64,000 nt of DNA from Diphasiastrum complanatum (taxonomy: Eukaryota; Streptophyta; Lycopodiopsida; Lycopodiales; Lycopodiaceae), in the NCBI GenBank assembly GCA_029204225.1, contig CM055104.1, positions 22,764,189-22,828,188 of the forward strand, read 5' to 3'. The notes beneath the pieces were generated by a model, which did not search any database, had not been told where the DNA came from, and saw nothing but the letters and a program-made list of their open reading frames with translations. Numbering within the stretch: position 1 is the stretch's first letter; each line of letters starts with the position of its first letter. A program made the translations under genes and the position numbers. This document shows positions 10,931 to 24,300 of the stretch, in pieces.

Positions 10931-11570
10931 GGTTGGGCTGCTATCAATTGGTCATGGTGGTCGTAAGCTCAAGTCGTAAGCTCGTCTCCATTATTGGTTT
11001 TCATTGAGTTTTACATGGCAAGCCCATCGAGAAAATCATCGATCGTCACCTAGATCGGCCGCCATTTGCCCGTCAACGACGAGCACTCTTTACTAGTATA
11101 CATATGTATACATATACATATATGTATATCAATCTAAGGGCAAATAACAAAGATTACTGCACTTCATTTGTGCAGCCTAACATTACTTGCAACCAAAGTG
11201 ACCATTACGACCAGTGCAACCACCTCTATTGCAAAGTGCATAGCTATCGATTCCTCGCATGTGAAGAGGTGAGTTTTAAAAGTTTTTAGATATTTTCTTG
11301 TTTATTTAGTTTACAATTTTTCTTTGCTATGTCGCACATAGTTAAATCTTTTGTTATGTGCGTCATAACAAAATCTTTTGCCATGCATGGCATTGCAAAC
11401 CATTTCGATATGCTGCATATATCAAAATAGTAAAAGGTTTTGAAGAGATAGAAAGACATTTTGCCTATATTCCTAAAAGTGTTGATAATTAACCATGCTT
11501 CTACACCATGCCCTAATTTTTCTAATGACCCTTCTTACCATTGATAAAAGTCACTAACCAGGGTATTATT
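10931..11570. other. No gene seen
   Basis: Between two Copia remnants. It has a run of ATGTATACATATACAT-type sequence at about 11095-11130, a short AT-dinucleotide-like microsatellite, and no supported coding. Confidence 0.5.
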
Positions 11571-12690
11571 CAACAAAACACCTAAAGATGTATGGATAGG
11601 TTCAAAATCATCTATAAAAAATATTTAAATTTTTTGTTATATCACATTCGCACAAATATTAGTAGAGCTTAGACAAAAGCTAGATGAAACTAGTACTAAG
11701 TCATTTTTGTTGGATATTTTCTAATAAGAAAGCTTATAAACTTTATGATCCATTAACTAAGACAAATGCTGCAAGTAGAAATGTTATTCTTCTTGAAAAT
11801 CAATTTTATAATCAGAAAGAAAAAGAAAAAATTACATATGTCAAATTAGTACATGATATTGCATCAAATTTGAATCTCAATTCTATGACAATCAATAGTT
11901 TGGAAGAAAATGAGTCAAATCAGCTGCAACAGCAGCCAAAGCAACCAACTCTTCAAAGATTAGGTTGACAAAAAATTTCTCCCTATAGATTCATTGATGA
12001 TGTCTCATGCTATTTGGTGGAGGAACAAGTTGAATAGTTATAAGCAATTTCAAGTCCATATGTAGATCAGTGGAAATCGGCAATGGACAGAGAATATTAA
12101 TCTCTCTTTAAAAAAATCAAACATGGACTATTATAGAACTGCTATCAATAAGAATGTCATTTATTGCAAATGGATTTATCCAATCAAATATGAAACTGAT
12201 GGCTCAATTGACCAACAGAGGGCAAGATTGGTTGCAAGAGAATTTTTCCAAATCCAGAATACCAATTTTTCAAAAACTTTATTCCTATCGTAAAGCATAT
12301 GTCTATCAAAGTTTTGCCTTCATTTGAAACATTGGTAGATATGGAAATTCACCAGATGGATGTACAAATATTTTTTTATTGTATTATTGATAAAAACATT
12401 CATATCTCTCAACTGGAAGGTTATGAGTTGGAAGAAAATTTCCATCAGATATGCAAACTTCGCAAATTCCTCTATGGGCTAAAACCATTATCTCATGCAT
12501 AGTTCCATCGAATTAATCAATAATTCAAGAAACAAGGATTTTTACCAAGTTCAATTGATTGTAAATATTACAAATCAGTTTATTCATCTTTTATTATCAT
12601 TATGTAATATGCAGATGACACATTACTTTATAGTAATGACATTCAAATGTTGAAGGATGTTATGAATTCAAATCTAGCCCTAAAACAATA
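11570..12690 (+). pseudogene. Second Copia pol remnant (integrase end and RT)
   Basis: Broken frames read in Copia order. SNKKAYKLYDPLTK near 11719 is the integrase C-terminal family motif, IDDVSCYLVEEQ lies near 11993, and YVDQWKSAMDREY near 12058 opens RT. MEIHQMDVQIFFY (12341) stands for the usual MDVKTAFL block, and LRKFLYGLKPLSHA (12461-12502) for LKKSLYGLKQ. YADDTLLYSND near 12608 is the catalytic YVDD block with V to A. Many stops and shifts interrupt. It is diverged from the first Copia, and no LTRs were found. Confidence 0.85.
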
Positions 12691-12699
12691 AATAATCAG

Positions 12700-13890
12700 G
12701 TCCATACATTTACTTGACTTAATCAACGAGAGCTCTTGATCTAGATATATGGTGTAGAAACAGTTTTGACTAGTTTCAAGGGTGGCTTGCTAGCTTTCAC
12801 GAACATTTTTGACCAATGAGATACAAGATACATCAAATGCCTCCCTTTACTTCTAATGAATGTAAATTAGATGGGAAATTCAAAATAGATCAACTAGAAG
12901 AACTCGAAGTCATGAAATTTGGAGTCATTCTTCACATAGAGAAATATTTTTTTTGTATATCTTACTACAAATGGCTTGAAAGAAACACTTTTCCCATAAA
13001 AAGTACCCATCACAAACTTCTCAAAATGTAATGCATACGTGTGCCTATTTTGCCCACTTTTTGAACAAATTAAAAAGCAGAATAGACATCTGTTTTTTCA
13101 AAAAAATTTGCTGCCCATTCAAGCCTGCGCGTTAGGTGTCAGCGCCAGACTGCCACGGGGCAGCGTCAGAGGGGTTGAAAAAAGTCAAACTGCTCATTAT
13201 GCTTCATAATGAGCACGTACAAATTTTCAAGGTATCCAATATGCAACGGAAAGCGTTGGCGGGCACAGGCCATTATGTCCGGTTCGACTTTCCAAAATTT
13301 TTAGGCTCGACCCCTCCGAGCCTTGCCTAATTTCTGAAAATCCTTATCAAGCAGAATGACATATGCCCGACCCATTCCATAGTACATTGTGGTTTTGGTT
13401 GGTGACACACATAATTGATATCCCATATAAAGCTTTGAGGTTGGCTTGATTTGAGAAAAGGACAATTTCTAAATATACAAGTTCACTTTCACTCGATTCA
13501 TCTATAATATATGTCTTGATTTGGGTAGTGTTAAATTAAAGTACTTCAATTTTAGACATACTTGAAAGTCATGTGATGATTGAAAAACTTCGCACAATGA
13601 AGGATACAGGTGTAAAGACAAGCTACTTGGGGGTTAACATATTTCGGAATGTGTTCTTATGATAGTTTGTTTGGCTTGTTCATTTGTTTTTTTATTGTTG
13701 TTTAGTAGCACTAGCATTATTAATGTGCATAATATATACATTGCACCTTCATGGGAAGTCAAGATCCTAGGTATCCGCTTCTTTTAGCAATTGGGGATCA
13801 AGCGTATATATTTGAGGACATAACAATCACTTTATTCAACTTGGCTATGTCAGGGGATACTTTAATTTTATTGCGATTGGACAAATGTGA
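12700..13890. other. No gene seen; small hairpin
   Basis: Non-coding by my reading. A perfect 10 bp stem, GCTCATTATG-CTT-CATAATGAGC, lies at about 13189-13211. Nothing else is supported. Confidence 0.4.
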
Positions 13891-13891
13891 T

Positions 13892-14080
13892 ACTATAGTT
13901 GGGGGCAGCGTATCTCTCACCCTGTCTGACATGACAGAGGTGGGGAAGAGATGATCCAAGGGTAAAAAGTGAGATGCCATCGTCTCAAAAGGATGCATCC
14001 CACCCTCATCACCCTTGGATGCATTGGAGCCCACCTCTGTCATGTCAGACAGAGGTGAGGAATACGCTCCCCCATATAGT
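13892..14080. mobile_element. MITE-like palindromic element
   Basis: The left arm, from ACTATAGTTGGGGGCAGCGT, is complementary to the right arm, which ends ACGCTCCCCCATATAGT. The arms also share CTGTCTGACATGACAGAGGTGGG, itself partly palindromic. Inner arms (ATCCAAGGGT with ACCCTTGGAT) extend the pairing, so nearly the whole 189 bp can fold on itself. There is no coding capacity. The size and long terminal inverted repeats fit a MITE or foldback element just upstream of the gene. The superfamily and target duplication were not determined. Confidence 0.8.
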
Positions 14081-14099
14081 TGTTGCATGAAATACGTTG

Positions 14100-15119
14100 A
14101 GATTTGATCGAGTTATAGCTAAAACATCCATTGTACAGAAAGTAGCAACCTCAATGCACATTTCATTCAACATCAGTAGACAGGGCTTCTTGTTGCAAGA
14201 ATTTTGATGATTTGGCAATATGATTTTGTCACCTGATATTCTCTTCCTTGGGAGACCATCCGTAGCTTGTCCACATCGCTGATCTTTCCTGCTCTGTCCA
14301 CGCTCAACACATATCCTATCTTGGTTTGCACATCTGATGTGGGTTTCTAATCACACACATATGTATTGACAAATGCTAAAATTGAGGGCTATGGACAAAA
14401 TCCAAGAATTGTGGGCTCAAAAATAAAATTGCCACTAAAGAGCCATAAGGATTGAGCTCCAAGCAGGACACCACATAACACTAGTCCTATTGCCTGCCAC
14501 CCATGAGCTCGTTTGTTGGCGTGATGTAACGCTAACGCGATCAATAAATATTCGCTCTAAATTCAAATATTCCTCTCTTTATTCCTTCCCTTTCTTTCTC
14601 GTTCTCCTTCTCCTTCTCTTCCTCACAAGCAAGCAACAAAGGCGTAAGGTCGATAGCGAATGTACGACTAAGGCGAGGATCTACAGCAGTTTCAGGATCG
14701 AAGCTTTATGCTGATCTTCTTTTCAAGAATACGCATGATGTGAAGAAGGCGAGACAATTGAGCCGTCGCTCATTGGTGCTGCTTTTGCCTTAGGGTTTGG
14801 ACGGATTTGCTTTCGTTTTCCTAATTGCAAATCCCGAACAGATTTGGAAAAGCTCTCTCCAGTTTGCGCTTGATTCTGGTGGAATAACAGAGTGAGCTGA
14901 GGATCTTATGCGTCGGATTTGCTGATCATAACCACCGTGCTTTCATAATTTCGGTATCCCATTGGTTTTTGGCAGCGGCTTTTCTCCAGATCAAAGATCT
15001 ATTTATATTACTTCGTTATCTATTTGCATCCTGTTGCCATTTCTCAGAGCATTTGCGAAGAGCAAGAATTTAGGGGCTTGAAGTGCGATTGCTGCATTGA
15101 AGAGTAGTTTTTGCTAGCT
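14100..15119 (+). promoter_or_regulatory. 5' flank and probable 5' UTR of the G-patch gene
   Basis: GC content rises and the sequence looks non-repetitive from about 14470. A TATA-like AATAAATATT at about 14542 is followed by a CT-rich stretch (14570-14630), a common setting for a plant transcription start. The 5' UTR would then be about 500 bp. A 74-codon open frame at 14490-14714 would be an upstream ORF if the start lay above it; it resembles nothing known. No intron in the UTR was established. Confidence 0.35.
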
Positions 15120-15363
15120 ATGTCTCGCACTGGCAAGCAGAAACGCGAAGGAGAGAAGGGCAAAAGCCGGGGAACCACAGGGCCAGGGAAAGGAGGACGA
15201 AGGCGAGACGCGGGTGCTGGTACCTCTGGAGGTGGAGGAGGAAGGGGCAAGAGAAGAAGAGGCAGTTTTCAATGGAGAGAAAAGGAGAGACATGACGGCC
15301 ATGGCCTGTTTGTGGAGGGTGGTGATCTAGGGGAATGGCGACCACCTAACAGCCAATTTCAGG
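15120..15363 (+). CDS. Exon 1 of the R3H/G-patch gene
   Basis: It codes the Lys/Arg/Gly-rich N-terminus and the conserved GLFVEGGDLGEWRPPN block. It ends CAGG before GCAAGT, phase 1. Using the nearby GT at 15368 would bring a stop (TAG) after three codons of exon 2. The GC donor keeps the frame. Confidence 0.85.
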
Positions 15364-18300
15364 GCAAGTTCTTATGATATTCTTTGCCTTTCTTTTTTCC
15401 GAAATGTTCTTTTGACGCTTTTTGCAATTTCTTTCTAGATGTATCCTCCCCGTTAGTCCATAGTCACTCGAAGATATCTAAAAACTCTAATAAGAGCCTT
15501 CCAATGTGTTATATCCGGAGTAGCAATTGTTAGGTTGTGTTGTTTTCTTCAATTGTTAGGATGCCTTTGTATCTTCACTAGTCAGGAGCTGGAATAGAGA
15601 TATCGTGAGGAGGGACGACGTATCCTAGATAGCAACATGAAGAGCACAAGCTTGCCCTTGTAATGAAGGAGTATGTGTGAAGATATCCAAAGGTTCCCAA
15701 GTGGCCTCATCAATAGGACGACCGCTCAATAAATTCAATAAAGGTTCTATGGTAGTCAACATAGGATTTGTATTGTTTTTGAATGTGCTCCAAAGGATGA
15801 TGTGTATTTACAATAGAATCATGGGGATTAGTAATAAAAGAAGATAAAGTAACAGGGATGTTATTTGGGGATGAAGAAATACTTTGGAGACTTGGTGAAT
15901 ATCCATTTTCTAATTAGAAGGGTGAGATGCCTGTGATGTTGTTGACATTGTTGTAGCTACATTATGCAAAATACAGGTATTGAGCTTAATCTCCACTAGA
16001 TGGTGAGGCAAAATCACATAAGGAATGCTCTCAAGCACGGTTCAAGACGTCAGATTGACCATTTGTAGATGAATGGTAAGTGTGTTAGAAAACCGACTTG
16101 ATCATACAAGTAACCCAAGACATGACTCCTATTGTTGTTAGACAATAATCATACACATGGGAGAGAACACAAGTGATGAGAAATTTCAAGTATGTCTCAT
16201 TGCAAATAAGCTAGTGCACATTACATACTTATAGACTTTGGTCTATGCCAAAAGCAAAAGCAATCTAAAAGCAATTGCCGAATTAATGTCTCTATATATA
16301 GTAAAAGCACCAACACCTATCTATAGCAAAACTAGTGCTCCAAATCAAGCACTAGAATCTCGAACTTGAGTCTAACTAAAGTCTAACTTCACTTTACTAA
16401 ATATAGGTAAAGGCCCCTAGAATTAGCACGTAGGCATGGCCCAAAATCCTAATTAATTCTAGATGATAACATTAGGGGTAATGATGTGAACATTAATATT
16501 AACACTCCCCCTCCTCCATGACGCACATGTAATGAAGATCATCAATTTTGATGTAGAATCCACAATCAACTCTGATGTCAATGTCTTCATTACTCGATGT
16601 AGAACTTCCTTTGAATGTTCATTGTTGATCCTTTTCATATAAACCTGCTTCATTTGACTTCGCGCTTCATATGACTTCCCAATGTCTTGCTTTTGTCTTC
16701 ATGTCCCTTTAGTGCATATGTGTGACCACCATGAGTGCAGCATATGCATTCTATCTTATGGCACGGGGGAGATGCTATTGGAGATTGATCAGTAGCATCT
16801 GCATTGCATGGTTGGGTGGTTTGGCTCCACCATTATTCCTTTGTGTGTCTTGTAAGGAGGATCTTGGAGGTGCTTCTCCTTACAAGTAGCACTCACTTTC
16901 TTCTTACTGAAAAAGTCCTTCCATACCACATTGTCTGGACTCTAAAATGTGACAAAACACGAGCGTGGGGGGGTGTTACAACCACACTAATCGGAAACCA
17001 CCAGGTGCCGGTCAACACAAGAAACCGAAAGCTCACGATCCACCCCACCATAGGATCCAGTCCAAATCCACCCTCCGTGCCCTGAGCCCAATGACTAGTT
17101 GTGGGGGAAGAACCTGAATAGCCATTGCGGCTGCAGCCGCCAGAAAAAATGGAAATGACTCTCTTGTTGGGGAGAGTTTAGGGTTTTGAGGGCCATCCTC
17201 TTTTTCCTAAGGTTTAATTTGAAAAAAAATTCGCATGGTAGGTTATGGCATGTTTGCTCAACTATGCTAGTAATTGACTCTTTTTTCTTGCAGCATGACT
17301 TTAGTGTTGGTTGCATGACGATGACATGATGATTTGGAGTTGTCCAAATTTTGCATGGCAATAGGGTCTAGTTTGGAACTATCCCGGAATGGGTAGTAAC
17401 TTAATGGTGAAACCTATGGATGGTCCAGTTGGACATTTTTCCAATTCGAATGGTCTAATTACCAGTTTTTTAGCTTTGAGTAACAATTGGAAAAATATAT
17501 TAAGGAATTATTTTTGTCTTTTCAGAAATTCCTAACTGAAATTTTTTTGACTTGGGTCATGAAATTAGGAATATTGGCAAATTGTAATTTCCTATATTAT
17601 TTTTCTCAGAATTGTACCCAGTGAAGGAATTTCGATTTTCTAGTACGATTTTGTCATTTTTTTACTCTGGAATAAGGATTTATTCCCTAGAAGGCACTTA
17701 TTATTGACTTTTCACGATTCTGATATAACCACGATTCCTTGTTCGAATCGCCGATTCGTGAAACATTGTTCAAGGAGTCAAGTTCTTTGATCCAAAGGAA
17801 GTCAAGGAATCGGATGAGTGTAGAGGGGGGAACCTAGCAATAAATTCACACAAGCTGGAATGGGAGTAGGGCTAGTTTCTTCATCTAGATATAGCCCTTG
17901 CTTCATTGGTGCATGTGGCCCATGCGAGCATACAATATCCCCATACATGCGGTTCATTACTATTAATACTTTTCAACATGCCAATAACTGTCCTATATGT
18001 CTTTGATACAACTGTAAGGAGAAGCACCTCCAAGATCCTGCTTACAAGACACACACAAAAGAATAACAGTGGAGCCAAAGCACCCAACCATGCAGATGCT
18101 ACTGATCAATCTCCAATACTACTAATTTTGCAGATCAATGATTGACCTTGTTCTTTGATATTCATATGAATATCCAAGATACAATCCTATTATATTCAAA
18201 CATTGATAATAAATCCTACTGACATCTAGATTGATCTATATGGTCGGAAGATGGTTGGAGTGTGTTACGAGATTGTAATCGTACCGAAACTAACAACGCT

Positions 18301-21300
18301 TTTAGGTGCAGCTAACCACCGTAGGGCAAAGGACGGTGTGGGTTAGAGGCAAGCATGCATACCATGCAGTCGGTATGAGGGCCAGTGATGCCTAATCAGT
18401 CACATGCATGTCAGTTAGGAGCCATGCAGTCCTTCAGCAATGGACTGGGACTGCTCATGAATTAGTAACCCATGCATGTAGCATAAACGGTGAGCGTCAG
18501 TTGGTGAGTACATAAACGGTGAGCGTCAGTTGGTGAGTACATATGTATAATTATGCTGTTCCTAACAGAGTGAGTACATACAAAGCCTTATCCATTATAG
18601 ATGCTTTTGAGGTAGGGAAAGAAGTGGTGGAGCTTTTGGACCTGGTGAAAGCTACAATGAGAGGGCAAAGAGCTAAGCAAATTAGTAGGGGGTGAGATGA
18701 GCTGGTCGAATAAAAAAATGGGTGAGTGAAATTGTGCAAAAGTCACGTGATGGATGTTAGACAATGCAAGGAGAGAGCTTCACAATCCAAAAGATCTTCA
18801 TCGTACCCAAATTCTTACAATATAGGTTAATATTGCATCCTCTTGATGGTCACAGTCGAAACCTACTTGTTTGTTGTGTTAAGCATTGTAAGTACAGTCT
18901 GTGGATGGCAAGGAATTAGCATTTGCCACGAAGGCATGGCTGATGTTTTGGGTGGAAAATAACAAGGTCAATAATGTATTGGTCATTGTCCAACTGTCAC
19001 TTGTGCATCAGTTCCAAAATGCTCGTTCAAGTATAAGGCGCTTGCTATTTCTATAAACCATGAAAAGTGTTGGTTTTGAAGTTTGGGGGAAAGGATTTAC
19101 CTCATTGTTGGTGTGTTGAGTTTTCTTTCCATAGGAGCATTGAAGATTCTTTATTTCTAAAATCTCACCATCATGGAGTTTGGACCCTGTTTTTCACTCT
19201 AGTAAGGCGCTTGCTATTTCTATAAACCATGAAAAGTGTTGGTTGTGAAATTGGGGGGAAAGGATTTACCTCATTGTTGGTGTGTTGAGTTTTCTTTCCA
19301 TAGGAGCATTGAAGATTCTTTATTTCTAAAATCTCACCATCATGGAGTTTGGACCCTGTTTTTCACTCTAGTAACCCATTTGTCTATGTGCTCTTCTCTA
19401 TTTTTGGAGTCCCATGGATGCTTAAGACGAATGGAAAGCGCTTGTTGAGCTTCAGGTAATAAACATTTTCTTTATTTCTTTCATTGCCTCCCACTTTCTA
19501 TGCTGTCTCCCTCCTTATCGGTTGCTCCCATTTTGACCTATTTGATTTCCATTATGGTTGGATCTCCCTTTTGGTTGCTCCTAATCATTTACCACCATCT
19601 TTCCCTTGAGGGGAAAACATTTTTTTGCTCCTTTCTCTTCATCAATGTATGAGAATAAGAAAAGCAATAGTAGCGAATCAATCCTATCTATTCCACCTTT
19701 TTACTTTTTGGTGCCTTTCAAAAGCATGGTATCTAGTTTTCTTTTTGAAAGATGTTTTTCTGTTAATCACATGATTTGCTATTAATGTGTGTCTTTGGGC
19801 ATTTGCAGAACAGCAGCATAGACAAGTTTATAGAGGACTTGGTGGTGCACAACGGAATGGACGAGGCCAAGCCGCTTTTGTCGACTTTCCAAGAAGAGAT
19901 AAGAACTTGAATGCTGTGAGCTATTCTTATCCAACCACAGAGGTGAGACCAAAAATGCTTTTAACTTAAAAGGGTGTGTACTCGAATAAGAAGAGCATGA
20001 ACTAATCTTCAATAGTGGAGAATTAACAGCAGTTGATATGACTAGGGTTCATTATTACAGGTAGCTTAAATCACAACTCGATTCTTCACGAAGATCACAT
20101 TTGCATGAACTAAATGGGATGATACATTTAATCTAGTTAAATTTCACTTGATGACTAGTTAGTAAAATCAGAGCCAGACAAATTGAAGGCCTCTTTTTTT
20201 TTTTTTTTTTTCCAAATGTGTAGTTGGGTTATTTCATAGAATTAATGAACCGTGGGCGGTTCACCACGGTTGTGAGAACCGTACAGTGAACCGTACGGTT
20301 CTCAAATTTTTTTGGCCAGAACCGTGTAGTTATTAATTAATTAATTAATTTTTTATCTTTTTTATCAAACATTAATCAATCGATTAATTAATTATTTATG
20401 ATGAACCGTACCATGTTTCATGAACCGTGGTACGGTTCACCCCACGGTTCTCAGACCCCACGGTTCTGAGAACCGTGGGTACTACGGGTTATTTGTAGGG
20501 TAATTCTAGAGCTAACACATGACATTTCTATGGCTGGATTTAGTATATGATCTGTTTGAAACTAAATGAATCGCATTCTATCTTGTTGATTGGTTGTTTC
20601 ACTAAACCTTGAATGAAACTGGCTTTTTGATTCTCATGCAAAATTGTTGCTGCTATTACCACCTCGTAAGTATTGATGTTTTTTGGTAGAATGTGCTATT
20701 GTGTACGTATACATTTTCAAATTGACAGGCCAATAACCTATTTAGGTGAAGGTTAATATGACAGGAAAGCTCTTGGAGTAATGAGTTTTCAAAATCATTT
20801 AAACGATGAAACTAGCATTTTGATTCTGCACATATGTCCCGTAAGCTTTTTTATCTTTTTCACTGTCTAATCTCCTGCATCTGAGGAAATCGCTATGGAT
20901 TTTCCTAATTTTCTTTCTGCAGCTGTAGAAGTCAAATTTGACATTGTCTTTGTGAATTTTAACTAAAAGATCTTATGTCAGACTTGCTGACATTTTTTTT
21001 TTGGTTAGCTTATGATGTTTGCATTTGTGTTTGACTTCTTCATGTTCTTTTAACTGGTCAATCCTGCTTGTTCTGAAGATATGGCAGTTGACATGTTTTC
21101 ACAGCTTTTGTCTTCATTAGCCTTGCGACATTACGATCCATCTGTTCTCACATAGGCGCCTGACTAAGGTGCAACACATTCTAGCCAATAGGCAAAGAGC
21201 CCCGTATACATTATGGCTGATACTGATAGAGCGGGTGCCTGCATATTTCCTATGTTTATGTTATTTGTCACATTTGCAGTCTAGTAATTTTGTAGATCAT

Positions 21301-24300
21301 ACGTCTGACAATCAATTTCATAGTAGTACAAGATATAAACTAAGGTCTCGTTATGTATTTTGCAGGACGTTTCAGTGGAAACAACAAACATGTCTATGCA
21401 AACACATACTGCTCGGATTATACATCCTGCTCTTTCAAAACATGCAGAAGTGTATGCTGATAGAGAACTTAGCGCAGATGTACTGGGAAAGTTGAAGGTA
21501 GTTCAGGATGTTGAAAGCTCTGCCACCAAAGACACACAAGGTTTCTCCCGTTTATCTTTTAAGGCAGATGCACTTCCTACACCGAAAAAATTCTATACAC
21601 AAGGGGATTCATCTTTTAGGCACATGGGCAGTCCCATAACACGTCTTCCTGAGAGTTTTGGGAAAAAGGCTACAGGTAGAAGAGGCTTGGAAGCAAAGAA
21701 GCCTCTGAAACAAGGAGCTTATCGAACAAAAATGACTTCCAATGGAAGGAATACTCGAAGCTCTGGATGTTCATCTCGATCTTACAATGCTGCCTCATTT
21801 ACAAGTTGTACGATGGATTCTTCTGAAGATTCAAAAGTAAGTGAAGCACTGGACACCTCAGATATTGATGAAGAGTTGGCAGAAGACTATGTGTTAAATC
21901 TTGCGGGGGAAATTTCTTTGGACCTTTTAGAAACAGAAATGTCTGCCAGGGACATAGCTCTCAGTCAAACTCCTATTGATAGCATAATGATGAATTCTCA
22001 AAGCCTGCACATTTCGGGAGATTCTACATTTTCGTGTGAAAGCTCAGATGAAGAGGATGAAGATTCTGATCTGAATACTGTCTGTTTTACCAGGAAAGCT
22101 TCAGACAAGAGAGTCTGTTTGAGCCAGAGTGATTTACGGAAGCTAATGAAAAAGGACGAGGACCTGAAATCAGGATTGCTCACTGGGCGAATTCTTTTCG
22201 AGGAAGATTCTGGTTATAGTTCAGAGGAAGAGGGCTCTCTAGAAGGAGATTGCTTATTGAAAGAGGAGTATCATCTGCGATTTCTTGCATTAGATGATGC
22301 TATTGATCATGACAGTGCCAAGGAAGATAAGCTGGATAGAATAATCCAAGAAAGTGAGGGGCCCTTTATGCTGGAGTCAAGGGCTTTTTCTAAAAGATCT
22401 AGGAAGCACAGGAAACCTGCTCATTTAGAACAGGGTACACTGATACTGAAGAAGTCTGCAAATAAAGGGCTCCCTGGTATGTCATGTTTATGTATGAGTC
22501 CCTTTTGCATGTAGATGTTATTTTTCTCGCTTCAGATTTGTGGAAAAAACTTCAGATATCTTTCGAATAGAAAGCCACGTGACTAGTAATATAGTTGACA
22601 TTTTCTATGTTAAATGTTTGTCGATATTTTTTGATAGCCTACTGTCATGTTAAGGTTTTGGCTGAAATAAGTTGTTGTTTCTATGCTCTTCTTAGAGGTA
22701 AGCAGGTAGTCAAAGCTAAAGTCATAGATAGATGGACAAGCTTAACTGCTTATGCCCCAATAACTAGCTTTGAGCTTTGTTGAAAATAGCAAGTTGCATA
22801 AGTTGCAAGTGCAAAAATCACCATACTTTTTTCTATCCAAGCCAACTTCTTGTGATGTCGGGAATGCCATATCTGCCACTTAATCGTTACTCTAACAGTC
22901 GAACTAAATATATTGGTTCTGGGGATTTGCACCTTCCCAGTATCTTTTGCTTATTGTCTTTGACGATGGTACTAGGGTAGGTTTGGATTTATAACTCAAT
23001 TTGGAAGGAACATACTTTTTACTGAGCTGATATAAATACTGATAGCCAATTCAGAGTATTGTGCAGTGCTTCATTGTGATCATGAGAGATAAGTGCTACT
23101 TACTGTAAATGTGCTTCATGTTGATGCATTATTGTTGTTTCTCTTTCATAATGTTCTTCTTGTTATGATTCTCCAAGTAAATCCTAAAGAGTATGGAGAC
23201 CCTGAACCAGTGAATGCAGTGTGCTTGGTCTTATCCGATACCAGGTAGCAAGGTGGCTGTCATGTATGAATTAGTATCAGTTCTAGATCTGAATCCAAGC
23301 ACTAGGTTTTTGACTTAATAATCCTTTGAGCCACTTTTGCAGGCCAGAAGAAACGCCAAAGGAAGGAGACCATAGCTGCTAAACGACGAGAGCGTGCTTT
23401 GAGTCGGGGTGTTAACTTCGAAGCTATCAACCTGGTGAAATCTCATTGTTGAACTTAACCTAGTGTTTTGTTTTATTTCCAAGTATCTTTGGGCCAAAAG
23501 CATAAAGCATAAATCATTTTTTTTGTGTTTGACCTATTAAAATTTCCAGATTTGGTAGGGCCTACATAGAACTAGTACCAAGAATCTACATCAAACTAGC
23601 CTACAAATAACTAATTTGACTAGTAGGTAGGTGGGTGGGTAGGTGACTACGAGTAGTGTCATGTGCCGACCTTAGCATTAAAACATCTAATCCATTCATG
23701 AACATCAAATTACAATGAAAATACAAGAAACCAAGAAAACTAGTCAAAAAATCAAGAAACTAGCTAAATGTAGCAAAACTTCACCAAAATAGGCAAAGTA
23801 AGGTATCATTATTCATGATTAAAGATCATTCACAAGATAGGGCCTGAATCTAGAGCATGATCTAAGCTCTCATGTGATTGTAGGCACATGAACCACCTTT
23901 CCATCAAGAAAGCTCTCAAAGAGAAGCTTCAAGAACACTAGAAAACACTTAGAATTCAAAATTATCAAAATGAACAATATCCTCCAAATTTAGCACGGCC
24001 TCAGCTATTTATAGTGGTCATTTGTGCCTCTACTACAAGATTGAGGCCTTATTTGGCTAATTTGGGCCTTACAACAATTATTACACATCTGCTATTCACA
24101 AATATAGCGAGGTTGTTTGAGCCTCTATATTAACAATCCTAATGACTAGTTCTAGTCTAAATCAGCTCCATGCCTATTTTTGACAACTCATTAGTAGGCT
24201 CATGGGCTAATTACTTGCAGCACAATGACAAGTAGGTAGGGGTAGGTGAGGCTAAAGAGAGAAATAATGGAGCCTATATATAGGAGGGCCTATCTATAGC

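Larger units (their letters stand above)
15364..19808 (+). other. Intron 1 (GC-AG), 4445 bp, repeat-filled
   Basis: Donor GCAAGT, acceptor ATTTGCAG. It contains a minus-strand Gypsy fragment (about 15600-15780), a minus-strand Copia LTR with the end of its RNase H region (16083-16660), copies of a dispersed repeat (16757-16890 and 17825-18120), a 29 bp tandem duplication (about 18482-18541) and a 169 bp tandem duplication (19034-19371). Confidence 0.8.

Noticed and set aside
14490-14714. 74-codon frame upstream of the R3H/G-patch gene
   Set aside because: Possible upstream ORF only; no conservation evidence, and its hydrophobic run comes from the CT-rich tract.
15044-15345. Pro-rich minus-strand frames opposite exon 1
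   Set aside because: Shadows of the Gly/Arg-rich exon 1 coding strand.
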